DNA of 64,000 bases from Saccharomonospora sp. NB11 (GCF_015910535.1 NZ_JACBJG010000005.1:62001-126000); one strand, 5' to 3'; shown: positions 34,344 to 42,918, numbered from the stretch's first letter. Made by a program: numbers and translations. Notes: generated from the sequence alone by a model not told the origin.

Positions 34344-35540
34344 TCACCTCTCCCTTCGTCCCGTCCGGTAGGCCTCCAGTGCCCGGTCGACGAACACGGT
34401 TGCCTGCCCCACCTCGTCAACTGACGTGGGGTGCCGTTCGATGCGCCCGGCAGCGAGATTGGCGCGCATCCGTGCCTCGTCCACGCGGAGGCGTCGCAGG
34501 CTCTCGCCCAGCCAGTGCACCGCCGAACCGCAGACGCGCCAGAGCTGGATCGAGGGCCACCACTCCGCGTGCCACGCTCCGGCCGCCCGCTGACTCTCCT
34601 GCTCCGCCGCCGCCAACAACTCGGCCACGAGACCGGGCGCCTGCTTCGCACACGCGCGTGCCGACACGGCGGCGACGGGATTGCGCTTGTGCGGCATGGC
34701 CGTGGAGACACCGGTGCCCGGCGGCCCCTCCTCCCGCAGCTCCCCGACGTCGGTCTGGGTGAGGACGACGATCGAGGCGGCCACCCCGGACACCGCGGCG
34801 GCCACCCCGCCCAGGGCCGTCGCGAGGTCCACCACCGGGGTGCGGTCGGTGTGCCAGGGCAGGACGGGCTCGACCAGTCCGAGCCGGGCGGCCAGCGCGG
34901 CCAGCACGTCCGGCCCGTACTCCCCGAGCGAGGCGAGCGTTCCCACGGCACCACCGAGTTGGACGGGCAACCGCAGCGCCCGGACCCGATGCGCGGCGGC
35001 GTCCAGTGCGGTCAACCATCCGGCGGCGGTGAGGCCGAACGTCGTCGGCAGCGCGTGCTGCGCCAGGGTGCGCCCCACCTGCACCGTCCCCGCGTGCCGT
35101 CGGGCCAGCTCCGCGAGCCGGTCGGTGCAACGACGAAGCTCCGACAGCAGCGGCTCCCGCGCCCGCGCGGCCACCAGCATGGCGGCGGAGTCGACGACGT
35201 CCTGGCTGGTCGCCCCGTGGTGCACGAACCGCCCGGCCTCACCGCCGACGCGCGCGGCGAGGGCCCGCACCAGCGGAGCGGCCGGGTTGCCGACGTCGGC
35301 GGCCTCCGCTCCCAGGGCCCGGACGTCGAACGCTCCGTGGTCGCGGCACGCCTCGGCGATGCTGCGGGCGTACTCCCACGGCAGCAGGCCAGCGTCGGCT
35401 TGAGCCGCCGCCAACGCCGCCTCGACGTCGAGCATCGCCCGCAGCCATGCCGTGTCGTCCACCTGCGCGGACACTGGGCCGGCGGCGACCAACGAGTCGA
35501 ACAACGACGAGGACGAGGACGAGGACACGCTGTCGGACAT
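34344..35540 (-). CDS. pcaB: 3-carboxy-cis,cis-muconate cycloisomerase
   Basis: This 398-residue protein belongs to the fumarase/argininosuccinate-lyase superfamily. The signature loop GTGVSTAMPHKRNPVAA (about residues 255-271) and the GRFVHHGATSQDVVDSA motif (about residues 93-109) place it as PcaB, which lactonises beta-carboxy-cis,cis-muconate in protocatechuate degradation. The ATG at 35540 starts a Ser-rich leader (SSSSSSS) encoded by GAC/GAG repeats on the plus strand, an unusual feature. It follows pcaF by 72 bp on the same strand. The preceding step (protocatechuate dioxygenase, pcaGH) is not encoded here. Confidence 0.9.
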   Translation of the reverse strand: MSDSVSSSSSSSLFDSLVAAGPVSAQVDDTAWLRAMLDVEAALAAAQADAGLLPWEYARSIAEACRDHGAFDVRALGAEAADVGNPAAPLVRALAARVGGEAGRFVHHGATSQDVVDSAAMLVAARAREPLLSELRRCTDRLAELARRHAGTVQVGRTLAQHALPTTFGLTAAGWLTALDAAAHRVRALRLPVQLGGAVGTLASLGEYGPDVLAALAARLGLVEPVLPWHTDRTPVVDLATALGGVAAAVSGVAASIVVLTQTDVGELREEGPPGTGVSTAMPHKRNPVAAVSARACAKQAPGLVAELLAAAEQESQRAAGAWHAEWWPSIQLWRVCGSAVHWLGESLRRLRVDEARMRANLAAGRIERHPTSVDEVGQATVFVDRALEAYRTGRRER

Positions 35541-35612
35541 CGCCCCCGACTGTCCCGCCTCGATGCCGACGTCGCACGTCGACACCCTCGACGCGGCCTC
35601 ACGCGTTCGGGG

Positions 35613-36788
35613 TCACGCCTCCAGGACCACCGCGAGTCCCTGGCCGACGCCGATGCAGATGGCGGCCAGACCCCATCCGCCGCCTCGCTTGCGCAGCGAG
35701 TGGGCCAGCGTGCCGAGAATCCGGCCTCCCGACGCGCCGAGCGGGTGTCCGATCGCGATCGCTCCACCGTGGACGTTCACGATGGCGGGATCGAGGTCCG
35801 GCCAGTCGGCGAGGCACGCGAGCGACTGCGCGGCGAACGCTTCGTTCAGCTCCACCGCCGCGAGGTCGCCCCAGCCGATCCCGGCCCGCTTCAAGGCGAT
35901 CTCGGCGGCCTTCACCGGTCCGACGCCGAACACGTCCGGGTCCACGCCCGCCGCGCCCCGCCCGGCGATCCGGGCGAGCGGCCGGGCCCCGATCCGGTCG
36001 GCACCCGCCGAGTCGGCGAGCAGGACCGCCGAGGCACCGTCCGACAGCGGCGACGCGTTGCCCGCCGTCACCGTGCCGTCCGCGCGGAACGCGGGCTTGA
36101 GCTTGGCGAGCTTCTCGGCGGAGGTGTCCGGGCGGACGCCCTCGTCCCGATCCAGGCCCGTGCCGTCCACCGGGACGACGTGGTCGGCGTAGAAACCCTC
36201 GTCCCACGCCGCCGCAGCGGCCTGATGACTGCGCAACGCGAATTCGTCCTGCTCGTCACGGCCGATGCCGTAGCGCTGGGCGAGCAGCTCGGTGCTCTCC
36301 CCGAGGGAGACGGTCCACTGCTCGGGCATCCGCGGGTTCACCATGCGCCAGCCCAGAGCCGTGGAGTGCAACGTCGCGTTGCCGCCCGGGAACGCCTTCT
36401 CCGGCTTCGGCAGCACCCACGGCGCGCGGCTCATCGACTCCACACCGCCCGCGACCACGACCGACGCGTCGCCGACCGCGATGAGCCTGCTCGCCTGCAT
36501 CGCCGCGTCGAGCCCGGAGCCGCACAAGCGGTTCACCGTGCTGCCGGGCACGCTCGTGGGCCACCCCGCCAGCAGCGTCGCCATGCGGGCGACGTTGCGG
36601 TTGTCCTCGCCCGCGCCGTTGGCGTCGCCGAGCACGACCTCGTCGACCGCAGCCGGGTCGAGGTCGTGACGCTCGCCGAGCGTGCGCAGCACGTGCGCGG
36701 CCAGGTCGTCGGGTCGCACGCCCGACAGGGCACCGCCGTACCGGCCGAACGGCGTCCGCACGGCGTCGAGGACGAACACGTCCGTCAT
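35613..36788 (-). CDS. pcaF: Beta-ketoadipyl-CoA thiolase
   Basis: This 391-residue thiolase has the acyl-binding cysteine C89 (NRLCGSGLDAAMQAS), the VNVHGGAIAIGHPLGASGGR histidine block near residue 350 and the C-terminal active-site cysteine in CIGVGQG. The CIGVGQG form, rather than CGGGGQG, is usual for PcaF. It cleaves beta-ketoadipyl-CoA to succinyl-CoA and acetyl-CoA. The ATG at 36788 is preceded by AAGGAGG at 7 bases. It lies 32 bp after the CoA-transferase genes, as in Streptomyces pca clusters, which supports the PcaF assignment over a general acetyl-CoA acetyltransferase. Confidence 0.92.
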   Translation of the reverse strand: MTDVFVLDAVRTPFGRYGGALSGVRPDDLAAHVLRTLGERHDLDPAAVDEVVLGDANGAGEDNRNVARMATLLAGWPTSVPGSTVNRLCGSGLDAAMQASRLIAVGDASVVVAGGVESMSRAPWVLPKPEKAFPGGNATLHSTALGWRMVNPRMPEQWTVSLGESTELLAQRYGIGRDEQDEFALRSHQAAAAAWDEGFYADHVVPVDGTGLDRDEGVRPDTSAEKLAKLKPAFRADGTVTAGNASPLSDGASAVLLADSAGADRIGARPLARIAGRGAAGVDPDVFGVGPVKAAEIALKRAGIGWGDLAAVELNEAFAAQSLACLADWPDLDPAIVNVHGGAIAIGHPLGASGGRILGTLAHSLRKRGGGWGLAAICIGVGQGLAVVLEA

Positions 36789-36820
36789 GGTCTGCCTCCT
36801 TGGAGAGGTGAGTGTCCGGT

Positions 36821-37579
36821 TCAGGCCGCCGTCAGCTCCCGCAGCACGGCGAGCTCGCGTTCGGTCGGCGGTTCCGTCGTCACGAGGTCGGGCGCGACCC
36901 GCAGGTCCCATCCTGTCGCCTCCCGCGCCTGCTCGACGGTCACACCGGGATGCACCTGGGTCAACGTCAGTTCGCGGGTCTGCGGGTCCGGGCGCAGCAC
37001 GCCCAGGTCAGTGATCACAAGGGTCGGTCCGGCTCCCCGCAGCCCGAGCCGCTCCCGATCGCCGGGAGCCCGGCCGTGGCCGACCGACGTGACGAAGTCG
37101 ACCTGCTCCACGAACGTGCGCCGGTTCTGCCGCACCACCACGAACACCTCGCCGCACGACCCGGCGATCTCGGGAGCCCCGCCCGCGCCGGGCAGCCGGA
37201 CCTTCGGGTTCGCGTAGTCGTCGCCGATCACCGTGGTGTTGATGTTGCCGAACCGGTCGAGCTGGGCCGCGCCGAGGAAGCCCACGTCGATGCGGCCGGG
37301 CTGGAGCCAGTAGTTGAACACCTCGGGCACGCTGATCACCGCGTCGGCCGTCTCGGCGAGGATGCCGTCGCCGATCGACGCGGGCAGGCGATCCGGTTTC
37401 GACCCGAGCGTGCCCGACTCGTAGATCAGCACCAGGTTGGGAGCATGCGTGCGCCGGGCGACGTTGGCGGCGGTGGAGGGCAGTCCGATGCCCACGAAGC
37501 ACCGCCGGTCGCCGGTGAGCGCCCTGGCCGCGGCGATCGACATCATCTCGTCGGAGGTGTAGTCCTGGTGCGCGGTCAC
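36821..37579 (-). CDS. pcaJ: 3-oxoadipate CoA-transferase subunit B
   Basis: This 252-residue protein is the beta subunit of a family I CoA transferase. It has RRCFVGIGLPSTAANVARRTHAPNLVLIYESGTLG (about residues 25-59), where the GIGLP block and the YESG motif follow the family pattern and the glutamate of YESG is the likely active-site residue. With the alpha subunit it transfers CoA from succinyl-CoA to beta-ketoadipate. The GTG start overlaps the subunit A stop in GTGA. A steroid-ring (IpdB-like) role is an alternative, but the adjacency of pcaF and pcaB favours beta-ketoadipate. Confidence 0.87.
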   Translation of the reverse strand: MTAHQDYTSDEMMSIAAARALTGDRRCFVGIGLPSTAANVARRTHAPNLVLIYESGTLGSKPDRLPASIGDGILAETADAVISVPEVFNYWLQPGRIDVGFLGAAQLDRFGNINTTVIGDDYANPKVRLPGAGGAPEIAGSCGEVFVVVRQNRRTFVEQVDFVTSVGHGRAPGDRERLGLRGAGPTLVITDLGVLRPDPQTRELTLTQVHPGVTVEQAREATGWDLRVAPDLVTTEPPTERELAVLRELTAA

Positions 37580-38424
37580 GCTCGTCCCTCCGTTCCGGCG
37601 TCCACAGCGACCTCCGCTTCGTCGGTCTCCGACAGCTCGGCGACCCAGCGACCGAACGCCTCCCGATCACGGCTGATCGCGTCCCACCGACGGTAGTAGT
37701 CGTTGTCGCGCTCGTAGTAGCCCTGGGCGTAGGACGGGTGGGCGCCGCGCGGCACCTCGGCGACGTAGGTCACCGCCCACGTGGGGAGCACGACCTGGTC
37801 GGGCACCGGTTCGAGTTCGTCGACGATCTCCTCGACCGTGACGAGGCTGCGCCGGGCCGCGAGCACGGCCTCCTTCTGCACGCCCACGAGCCCCCACAAC
37901 TGGACGTTGCCGCGACGGTCCGCCCGCTGGGCGTGGATGATCGCGACGTCCGGGTTGAGGGCCGGGACGGCGGCCAACTTCTCCCCCGTGAACGGGCACG
38001 TGATCTCGGCGATCGTGCCCGTGTGCCGCGCCAGGTCCGTGCCCGCGTATCCCCGCAGCACGGCGAACGGCAACCCGGACGCACCGGCGACGTAACGGTT
38101 GGCCATGCCCGCGTGACTGTGTTCCTCGATCTCCAACGGCACCGGCCACCCGTGCTGCACGGCCTCCCGGAACCGGTGCAACGAGCCGACCCCGGGGTTG
38201 CCGCCCCACGAGAAGATCAGCTTGCGGGCGCACCCGGCACCGATGAGCTGGTCGTACACGATGTCCGGCGTCATCCGCACGAGCGTGAGGTCACGGCGTC
38301 GCTGCCGGATGATCTCGTGACCGGCGGCGTGCGGGATGAGGTGGGTGAACCCCTCCAACGCCACCGTGTCGCCGTCCCGCACGAGTGCGGCCACGGCATC
38401 GGAGAGGGACACGAGTTCCGCCAC
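37576..38424 (-). CDS. pcaI: 3-oxoadipate CoA-transferase subunit A
   Basis: This 282-residue alpha subunit of a family I CoA transferase has VRDGDTVALEGFTHLIPHAAGHEIIRQ (about residues 14-40) and the glycine-rich KLIFSWGGNPGVGSLHRFR motif (about residues 65-83). I use the GTG at 38424, with a GGTGAAGG-like ribosome-binding region, because a perfect operator-like palindrome sits at 38452-38468. A TTG at 38469 would put that palindrome inside the coding sequence. It is the first gene of pcaI-pcaJ-pcaF-pcaB. A TTGACG -35-like box is seen about 70 bp upstream. Confidence 0.87.
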   Translation of the reverse strand: MAELVSLSDAVAALVRDGDTVALEGFTHLIPHAAGHEIIRQRRRDLTLVRMTPDIVYDQLIGAGCARKLIFSWGGNPGVGSLHRFREAVQHGWPVPLEIEEHSHAGMANRYVAGASGLPFAVLRGYAGTDLARHTGTIAEITCPFTGEKLAAVPALNPDVAIIHAQRADRRGNVQLWGLVGVQKEAVLAARRSLVTVEEIVDELEPVPDQVVLPTWAVTYVAEVPRGAHPSYAQGYYERDNDYYRRWDAISRDREAFGRWVAELSETDEAEVAVDAGTEGRA

Positions 38425-38451
38425 GCCTTCACCGCCTTTGGTCTCGACGAG

Positions 38452-38468
38452 TGTGCGCAATGCGCACA
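38452..38468. promoter_or_regulatory. Perfect 17-bp palindrome upstream of pcaI, candidate operator
   Basis: TGTGCGCA at 38452-38459, a central A, and TGCGCACA at 38461-38468 form a perfect palindrome. It lies 28 bp upstream of the pcaI start and 98 bp upstream of the divergent hydroxyacid dehydrogenase. The IclR-type regulator encoded at 33441 is the natural candidate to bind it. A TTGACG box on the minus strand (38497-38502) places the palindrome downstream of the likely -35, overlapping the expected -10 or +1 area. Confidence 0.6.
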
Positions 38469-38565
38469 AGTGTTCTCTCTGTGAACGTTAGCAGCGTCGT
38501 CAAGGGGCACCGGGGCGGTTAGGGTGCACCCGGAGCCCCACTTCCAGCGAAGGGACGCGTGCGAC

Positions 38566-39534
38566 GTGACACCCCGAATCGTGGTGACGAGGAAGCTCGC
38601 CGACCCGGCGATGGCATTGCTGCGCGACGCCGGGGACGTCTGGCTGCCGGACCCCGACCGCACGCTGACGACGGCCGAGCTGCACGCCGCGGTCGCGGGC
38701 GCCCACGCCGTGGTGAGCACGCTGCAGGACCGCGTGGACGCCGCGCTCGTCGACGCGGCGGGCCCCCAGCTCAAGGTCGTCTCCACGGTCGCCGTCGGCT
38801 ACGACAACATCGACGTCCCCGCGCTGCGCGAGCGCGGCGTCGTCGTGACCCACACGCCCGGCGTCCTCACCGACGCCACCGCCGACCTGGCCTTCGGGCT
38901 GCTCCTGTCGGTCACCCGGCGACTCGGCGAGGGCGAACGGCTCATTCGCGCGCGACGTCCGTGGCAGTTCGACCTCGGGTTCCTGCTCGGCACCGGATTG
39001 CAGGGCAAGACGCTGGGCGTCGTGGGCCTGGGCGCGATCGGCACGGCCATGGCCCGCCGAGCTCGCGCCTTCGGGATGGACATCGTCTACACCGGACGGC
39101 CGGGCACTCGCCGTTCCGACGCCGAACGCGAACTCGACGCGCGCCTCGTGACCCTGGACGAGCTGCTGCGCATCTCCGACGTGGTGTCGCTGCACTGCCC
39201 CCTCACTCCGCAGACCCGGCACCTCATCGACGCCGACGCGCTCGCGGCGATGAAGCCCACCGCGTTTCTGATCAACACCACGCGCGGGCCGGTGGTGGAC
39301 GAGGCGGCCCTCGTCGACGCGCTCGCGCGCGGCGTCATCGCGGGCGCCGGGCTCGACGTGTTCGAGAACGAGCCCGAGGTCCATCCCGGATTGCTGGAGC
39401 TCGACAACGCCGCCCTCGCCCCTCACCTCGGCTCGGCCACCACGGAGACCCGCACCGCCATGGCCATGCTCGCCGCACGCAACGCCGTCGCCGTGCTGCG
39501 CGGAGACGAACCGCCGACACCGGTGAGGAGCTGA
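38566..39534 (+). CDS. D-2-hydroxyacid dehydrogenase, probable glyoxylate reductase
   Basis: This 322-residue NAD(P)H enzyme has the dinucleotide motif GVVGLGAIGTAMARRARAFGM (about residues 150-170), the ligand-binding TVAVGYDNIDVPALRERG, the arginine in INTTRGPVVDE, the glutamate in NEPEVHP and the histidine in ALAPHLGSAT. These are the residues of glyoxylate/hydroxypyruvate reductases. The GTG at 38566 follows AAGGGA. The glycerate kinase starts 2 bp after its stop, so the pair probably converts glyoxylate or hydroxypyruvate to glycerate and then 2-phosphoglycerate. Confidence 0.9.
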   Translation: MTPRIVVTRKLADPAMALLRDAGDVWLPDPDRTLTTAELHAAVAGAHAVVSTLQDRVDAALVDAAGPQLKVVSTVAVGYDNIDVPALRERGVVVTHTPGVLTDATADLAFGLLLSVTRRLGEGERLIRARRPWQFDLGFLLGTGLQGKTLGVVGLGAIGTAMARRARAFGMDIVYTGRPGTRRSDAERELDARLVTLDELLRISDVVSLHCPLTPQTRHLIDADALAAMKPTAFLINTTRGPVVDEAALVDALARGVIAGAGLDVFENEPEVHPGLLELDNAALAPHLGSATTETRTAMAMLAARNAVAVLRGDEPPTPVRS

Positions 39535-39536
39535 CG

Positions 39537-40649
39537 ATGCGGGTGGTCGTCGCCCCCGACAAGTTCAAGGGCAGCCTCACTGCCGTGGCGGCGGCCGAGG
39601 CCATGGCGGCGGGTGTCACGGACGCCTGCCCCGACGCCGTCGTCGACCGCCGTCCGGTGGCCGACGGTGGGGAGGGCACGCTCGACGTGCTGCTCGCCGC
39701 AGGTGGCCGCCGGGTCGACGTCGAGGTGTCCGGACCGCTGACGGAACCGGTGTCCGCAAACTACGTCGTGCTCGACGGCTGGGCCTACGTCGAGTCGGCG
39801 CGCGCGTGCGGCATCGAGTACGTGACCCCCACGCCGCGCACGGCGCTGCTCGCCCACACCGTCGGCGTCGGCGAACTCGTGCGCCACGCCGTCGAGCACG
39901 GTGTCCGCCGCGTGGTGCTGACCGTGGGCGGCACGGCGAGCACCGACGGCGGAGCCGGTCTGCTGCGGGCGCTCGGCGCCGCAGTCCTCGACGCCGACGG
40001 CAACCCCGTCGCCCTGGGCGGCGGGGCGCTGGAGAACGTCGCGACCGTCGACCTCACGGCCGTGCGGCGCCGACTCGCCGGAGTCGAACTCCGGGTGGCC
40101 ACCGACGTCACCAATCCGCTGCTCGGCCCCGAGGGTGCGGCGGCGGTGTTCGGCCCACAGAAGGGCGCCACCCCGGACGAGATCGAGCGGTTGGAACGCG
40201 GGCTGCGAGTGTGGGCCGACGCGCTGGTCCGCGCCGGTGCCGACGAGGTGGTGGAGCGCCCCGGCGCGGGCGCGGGCGGCGGTGTCGCCGGAGCCGTCGT
40301 CGCGCTGGGCGCCACCGCGGAGTCGGGCTTCGACCTGGTCGCCACGCTGACGGGTCTCGACGACGCCGTAAGGGAGGCGGACCTCGTCATCACCGGCGAG
40401 GGTTCCCTGGACGCACAGAGCCTGGCGGGGAAGGCCCCGGCCGGAGTCGCCGACCGCGCACGGCGCGCCGGCGTCCCCGTGGTGATGGTCGCGGGCCGCA
40501 TCGCCCTGAGCCCCGAACAACTCACCGCCGCCGGTGTCACGGCGTGGCGCGCGCTCGTGGACTCCGCGGCATCACCCCAGGACGCGATGCGGCGCGCACC
40601 GGAGCTGGTGCGCGCCGCGACGGCTGAGCTCGTCGAAGGCTGCCGCTAG
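39537..40649 (+). CDS. Glycerate kinase, GlxK/GarK family
   Basis: This 370-residue kinase begins MRVVVAPDKFKGSLTAVAAAEAM, the N-terminal signature of the GlxK/GarK family. It has RRPVADGGEGTLDVLLAAGG (about residues 38-57), TVGGTASTDGGAGLLRALGA and LVITGEGSLDAQSLAGKAP (about residues 281-299), all family blocks. It phosphorylates D-glycerate, usually to the 2-phosphate. It sits 2 bp after the hydroxyacid dehydrogenase. Its TAG stop overlaps the TAG stop of the convergent alcohol dehydrogenase in the palindrome CTAG. Confidence 0.92.
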   Translation: MRVVVAPDKFKGSLTAVAAAEAMAAGVTDACPDAVVDRRPVADGGEGTLDVLLAAGGRRVDVEVSGPLTEPVSANYVVLDGWAYVESARACGIEYVTPTPRTALLAHTVGVGELVRHAVEHGVRRVVLTVGGTASTDGGAGLLRALGAAVLDADGNPVALGGGALENVATVDLTAVRRRLAGVELRVATDVTNPLLGPEGAAAVFGPQKGATPDEIERLERGLRVWADALVRAGADEVVERPGAGAGGGVAGAVVALGATAESGFDLVATLTGLDDAVREADLVITGEGSLDAQSLAGKAPAGVADRARRAGVPVVMVAGRIALSPEQLTAAGVTAWRALVDSAASPQDAMRRAPELVRAATAELVEGCR

Positions 40650-41830
40650 GGTTCGAGCACGATCTTGATGGCCCCGTCCCGCTTCTTCTGGAACATCTCG
40701 TAGGCGCCGGGAGCCTCCGACAACGGCAGTCGATGCGTGGCCAGGTCCTCGACGCCGAGCGGATCGGCGTCGTCGATGACATAGGGCATGATGTCGTCGA
40801 CGTAGGCCCGCACGTTCGCCTGGCCCATCCGAAGCTGCACCTGCTTGTCGAACAACGTCATCATCGGCAGCGGGTCGAGCATGCCACCGTACACACCGGA
40901 CAGTGAGACGGTGCCGCCGCGCCGGACGGCGTCGATGGCCGTGTACAGGGCACCCAGCCGGTCCACCGCCGCCTTCTCGATCACCTTGGCCGCCACCGCG
41001 CTCGGGAGCAACGTCGCCAACTGCTGGGCCATGCCCGTCACCGGCGTGCCGTGCGCCTCCATGCCGACGGCGTCGATGACCGAGTCGGCTCCCCGGCCGT
41101 CGGTGCGGTCCCGCACCGCGTCGCCCACGTGCTTGTACTGCCGCAGGTCGATGGTGTCGACGCCGTACCGGCGCGCCAGCTCCAACCGCTCGTCCACGAG
41201 ATCGACGCCGAGCACCTTGCCCGCGCCACGTTGCCGCGCGATCCGCGCGCACATCTGTCCGATCGGTCCGAGCCCCACCACCAGCACCGACCCACCGTCC
41301 GGGACGTCGGCGTACTCCACGGCCTGCCAGGAGGTCGGCAGGACGTCGGAGAGATAGAGGAAGCGATCGTCGGGGGGACCGTCCGGCACCTTGATCGGGC
41401 CGAAGTTCGCGAACGGCACCCGCAACAGCTCGGCCTGCCCTCCGGGCACCTGGCCGTAGAGCTTCGTGTACCCGAGCAGTGCCGCACCCTTGCCGTATTC
41501 GGTGACCTGCGTGGTCTCGCACTGGGAGAACAGCTTGAGATCGCAGTAGTAGCAATGTCCACAAGAGACGTTGAACGGCACCACGACGCGGTCTCCCGGC
41601 TTGAGGTTGGTGACCTCGCTGCCGACCTCCTCGACCACGCCCATGGGTTCGTGGCCGAGGATGTCCCCCGGTTCGAGAAATGCTCCGAGCACCTCGTAGA
41701 GGTGCAGGTCAGAGCCACAGATTCCCGTCGAGGTCACCCTGATCACGGCGTCGGTGGGCCGTTCGATCGTGGGATCGGGAACCTCGTCGACCGAAATGGA
41801 ACGTTTTCCCTGCCAGGTCACGGCCTTCAT
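40646..41830 (-). CDS. Zinc-dependent alcohol dehydrogenase, formaldehyde-dehydrogenase-like
   Basis: This 394-residue protein is a medium-chain dehydrogenase with catalytic zinc ligands C38 (GICGSDLHLYE) and H60-E61 (ILGHEPMG). The structural zinc loop is CGHCYYCDLKLFSQC, and the NAD-binding GLGPIGQMCARIARQRGAGKVLGVD lies in the middle. The SDLHLYE motif, the insertions and the length (about 390-400) resemble the glutathione-independent formaldehyde dehydrogenase group, but the substrate is not proven. The ATG at 41830 follows GGGAG at nine bases. It is convergent with the glycerate kinase, sharing a CTAG at the stops. Confidence 0.9.
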   Translation of the reverse strand: MKAVTWQGKRSISVDEVPDPTIERPTDAVIRVTSTGICGSDLHLYEVLGAFLEPGDILGHEPMGVVEEVGSEVTNLKPGDRVVVPFNVSCGHCYYCDLKLFSQCETTQVTEYGKGAALLGYTKLYGQVPGGQAELLRVPFANFGPIKVPDGPPDDRFLYLSDVLPTSWQAVEYADVPDGGSVLVVGLGPIGQMCARIARQRGAGKVLGVDLVDERLELARRYGVDTIDLRQYKHVGDAVRDRTDGRGADSVIDAVGMEAHGTPVTGMAQQLATLLPSAVAAKVIEKAAVDRLGALYTAIDAVRRGGTVSLSGVYGGMLDPLPMMTLFDKQVQLRMGQANVRAYVDDIMPYVIDDADPLGVEDLATHRLPLSEAPGAYEMFQKKRDGAIKIVLEP

Positions 41831-41927
41831 CGGCTTGTCTCCCTCGCCCGCCGGGGCCTGGCGGGTCATCGGTGGTCGCCTCGGATGTCGGACGCGACGT
41901 ACCACCGATGACCGACAGCCAAACGGA

Positions 41928-42221
41928 TCAGCCGTTCTGCGGCATCACCGCGAAGTTCAATTGACCCTCCTCGTCCTGCTGGATGTCGAGCACCTTGTCG
42001 TCGAGGAACGTCGCCGCCTGAGGTTCGAGGAAGACCCGAGCGCCGCTTTCCGTGCCGAGCACCTGGTCGCCCGCTTCGGGCTCCGGGGTGATGGACAACG
42101 CGAGCTGCGCACCCGCCTCCGTCTCCTCCTGCACCGCGAACCGCAGACCCGCGGAGTCCTGACCGTCCTGCGCGGTCAGAGCGCTGATCGCCTCGGCGGC
42201 AGCGTCGGTCATGGCGAGCAT
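41928..42221 (-). CDS. HesB/IscA-like protein lacking cysteines
   Basis: This 97-residue protein has the HesB/IscA fold pattern (MTDAAAEAISAL at the start, SAGLRFAVQEE, then GARVFLEPQAATFLDDKVLDIQQDEEGQLNFAV). It has no cysteine at all, so the three Cys ligands of IscA are missing. It cannot bind an Fe-S cluster in the usual way. Similar cysteine-free proteins exist in other actinomycetes. The ATG at 42221 follows GAAGGG; a start 9 bp downstream is possible. It is a single gene between two minus-strand groups. Confidence 0.85.
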   Translation of the reverse strand: MLAMTDAAAEAISALTAQDGQDSAGLRFAVQEETEAGAQLALSITPEPEAGDQVLGTESGARVFLEPQAATFLDDKVLDIQQDEEGQLNFAVMPQNG

Positions 42222-42432
42222 GTCGGTGTTCCCTTCGTTCGCGTACAGCTGCCACTCCCACCGTAGGGGCATCGGGGGCCGCGCGCCGCTCACGCGCTGG
42301 CCCCGCGCTTCACGCGGCTCTCGGCAGGTGCGACGACGCCGGTCGGAGCGCCGGGCCGACGGCGGTGAGATCAGCCACGACGACGGGCGCGGACACGCGA
42401 CGTCCATCGGTGGACAGCGGGACGCGGATCGA

Positions 42433-42918
42433 TCAGGGGGTCGTCGCGGACCAACTGGAGTCGTCGTCCAACATGCTCGTCCACAACAGCGCGTGCCACA
42501 GCGCATCCAGCCGCGCGAGCGGCTCGCGATCGGCGTCCACGAAAGCGAGTAGGAATCGCGCCGACTCGGTGTCGCCGTTCAGTTCGGCAAGCACCGCACG
42601 CAACACGGCGCGCAGGGCCGGGTCCAGTTCGTCGATCGCCACCTCGTCGTCGAGAGTGTCGACGAGTTCAGCGGTGAAGACGGCCGGATCGTCCGACACG
42701 CGCTCGGCGTCGTCGGCGGGGTCGGTGGCGGCTCGACGGCGCAAGGTGTCCGCGAGACAGCGGACGAGCTGAGCGAGGACGGGCGTGAACAAGTCGCTGC
42801 GCGGTCCTCGCGGATCGACGATCTGCGACACCAGCGCCGCCAACTGGTCGACGTCCTCGCTGCGGACGATGGCCACCATCCGCTCGGTGAGGTCGCGCAC
42901 GTCTCCCGTCGGGTTCAC
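42433..42918 (-). CDS. Hypothetical helical protein, 161 residues
   Basis: This acidic, mainly helical protein (for example LTERMVAIVRSEDVDQLAALVSQIV and LDPALRAVLRAVLAEL) has no family I recognise, no signal peptide and no membrane segment. The GTG start overlaps the stop of the DUF5709 gene (GTGA), so it is coupled to that gene. It could be a partner of the DUF5709 protein; the function of both is unknown. Confidence 0.72.
   Translation of the reverse strand: MNPTGDVRDLTERMVAIVRSEDVDQLAALVSQIVDPRGPRSDLFTPVLAQLVRCLADTLRRRAATDPADDAERVSDDPAVFTAELVDTLDDEVAIDELDPALRAVLRAVLAELNGDTESARFLLAFVDADREPLARLDALWHALLWTSMLDDDSSWSATTP

Noticed and set aside
34431-37217. A 928-codon plus-strand open frame opposite pcaB, pcaF and pcaJ
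   Set aside because: Runs through three real genes on the other strand and has no family motif.
36821-38424. Steroid-ring CoA transferase (IpdAB)
   Set aside because: Adjacent pcaF and pcaB and the motif pattern favour 3-oxoadipate CoA-transferase; the steroid option is not fully excluded.
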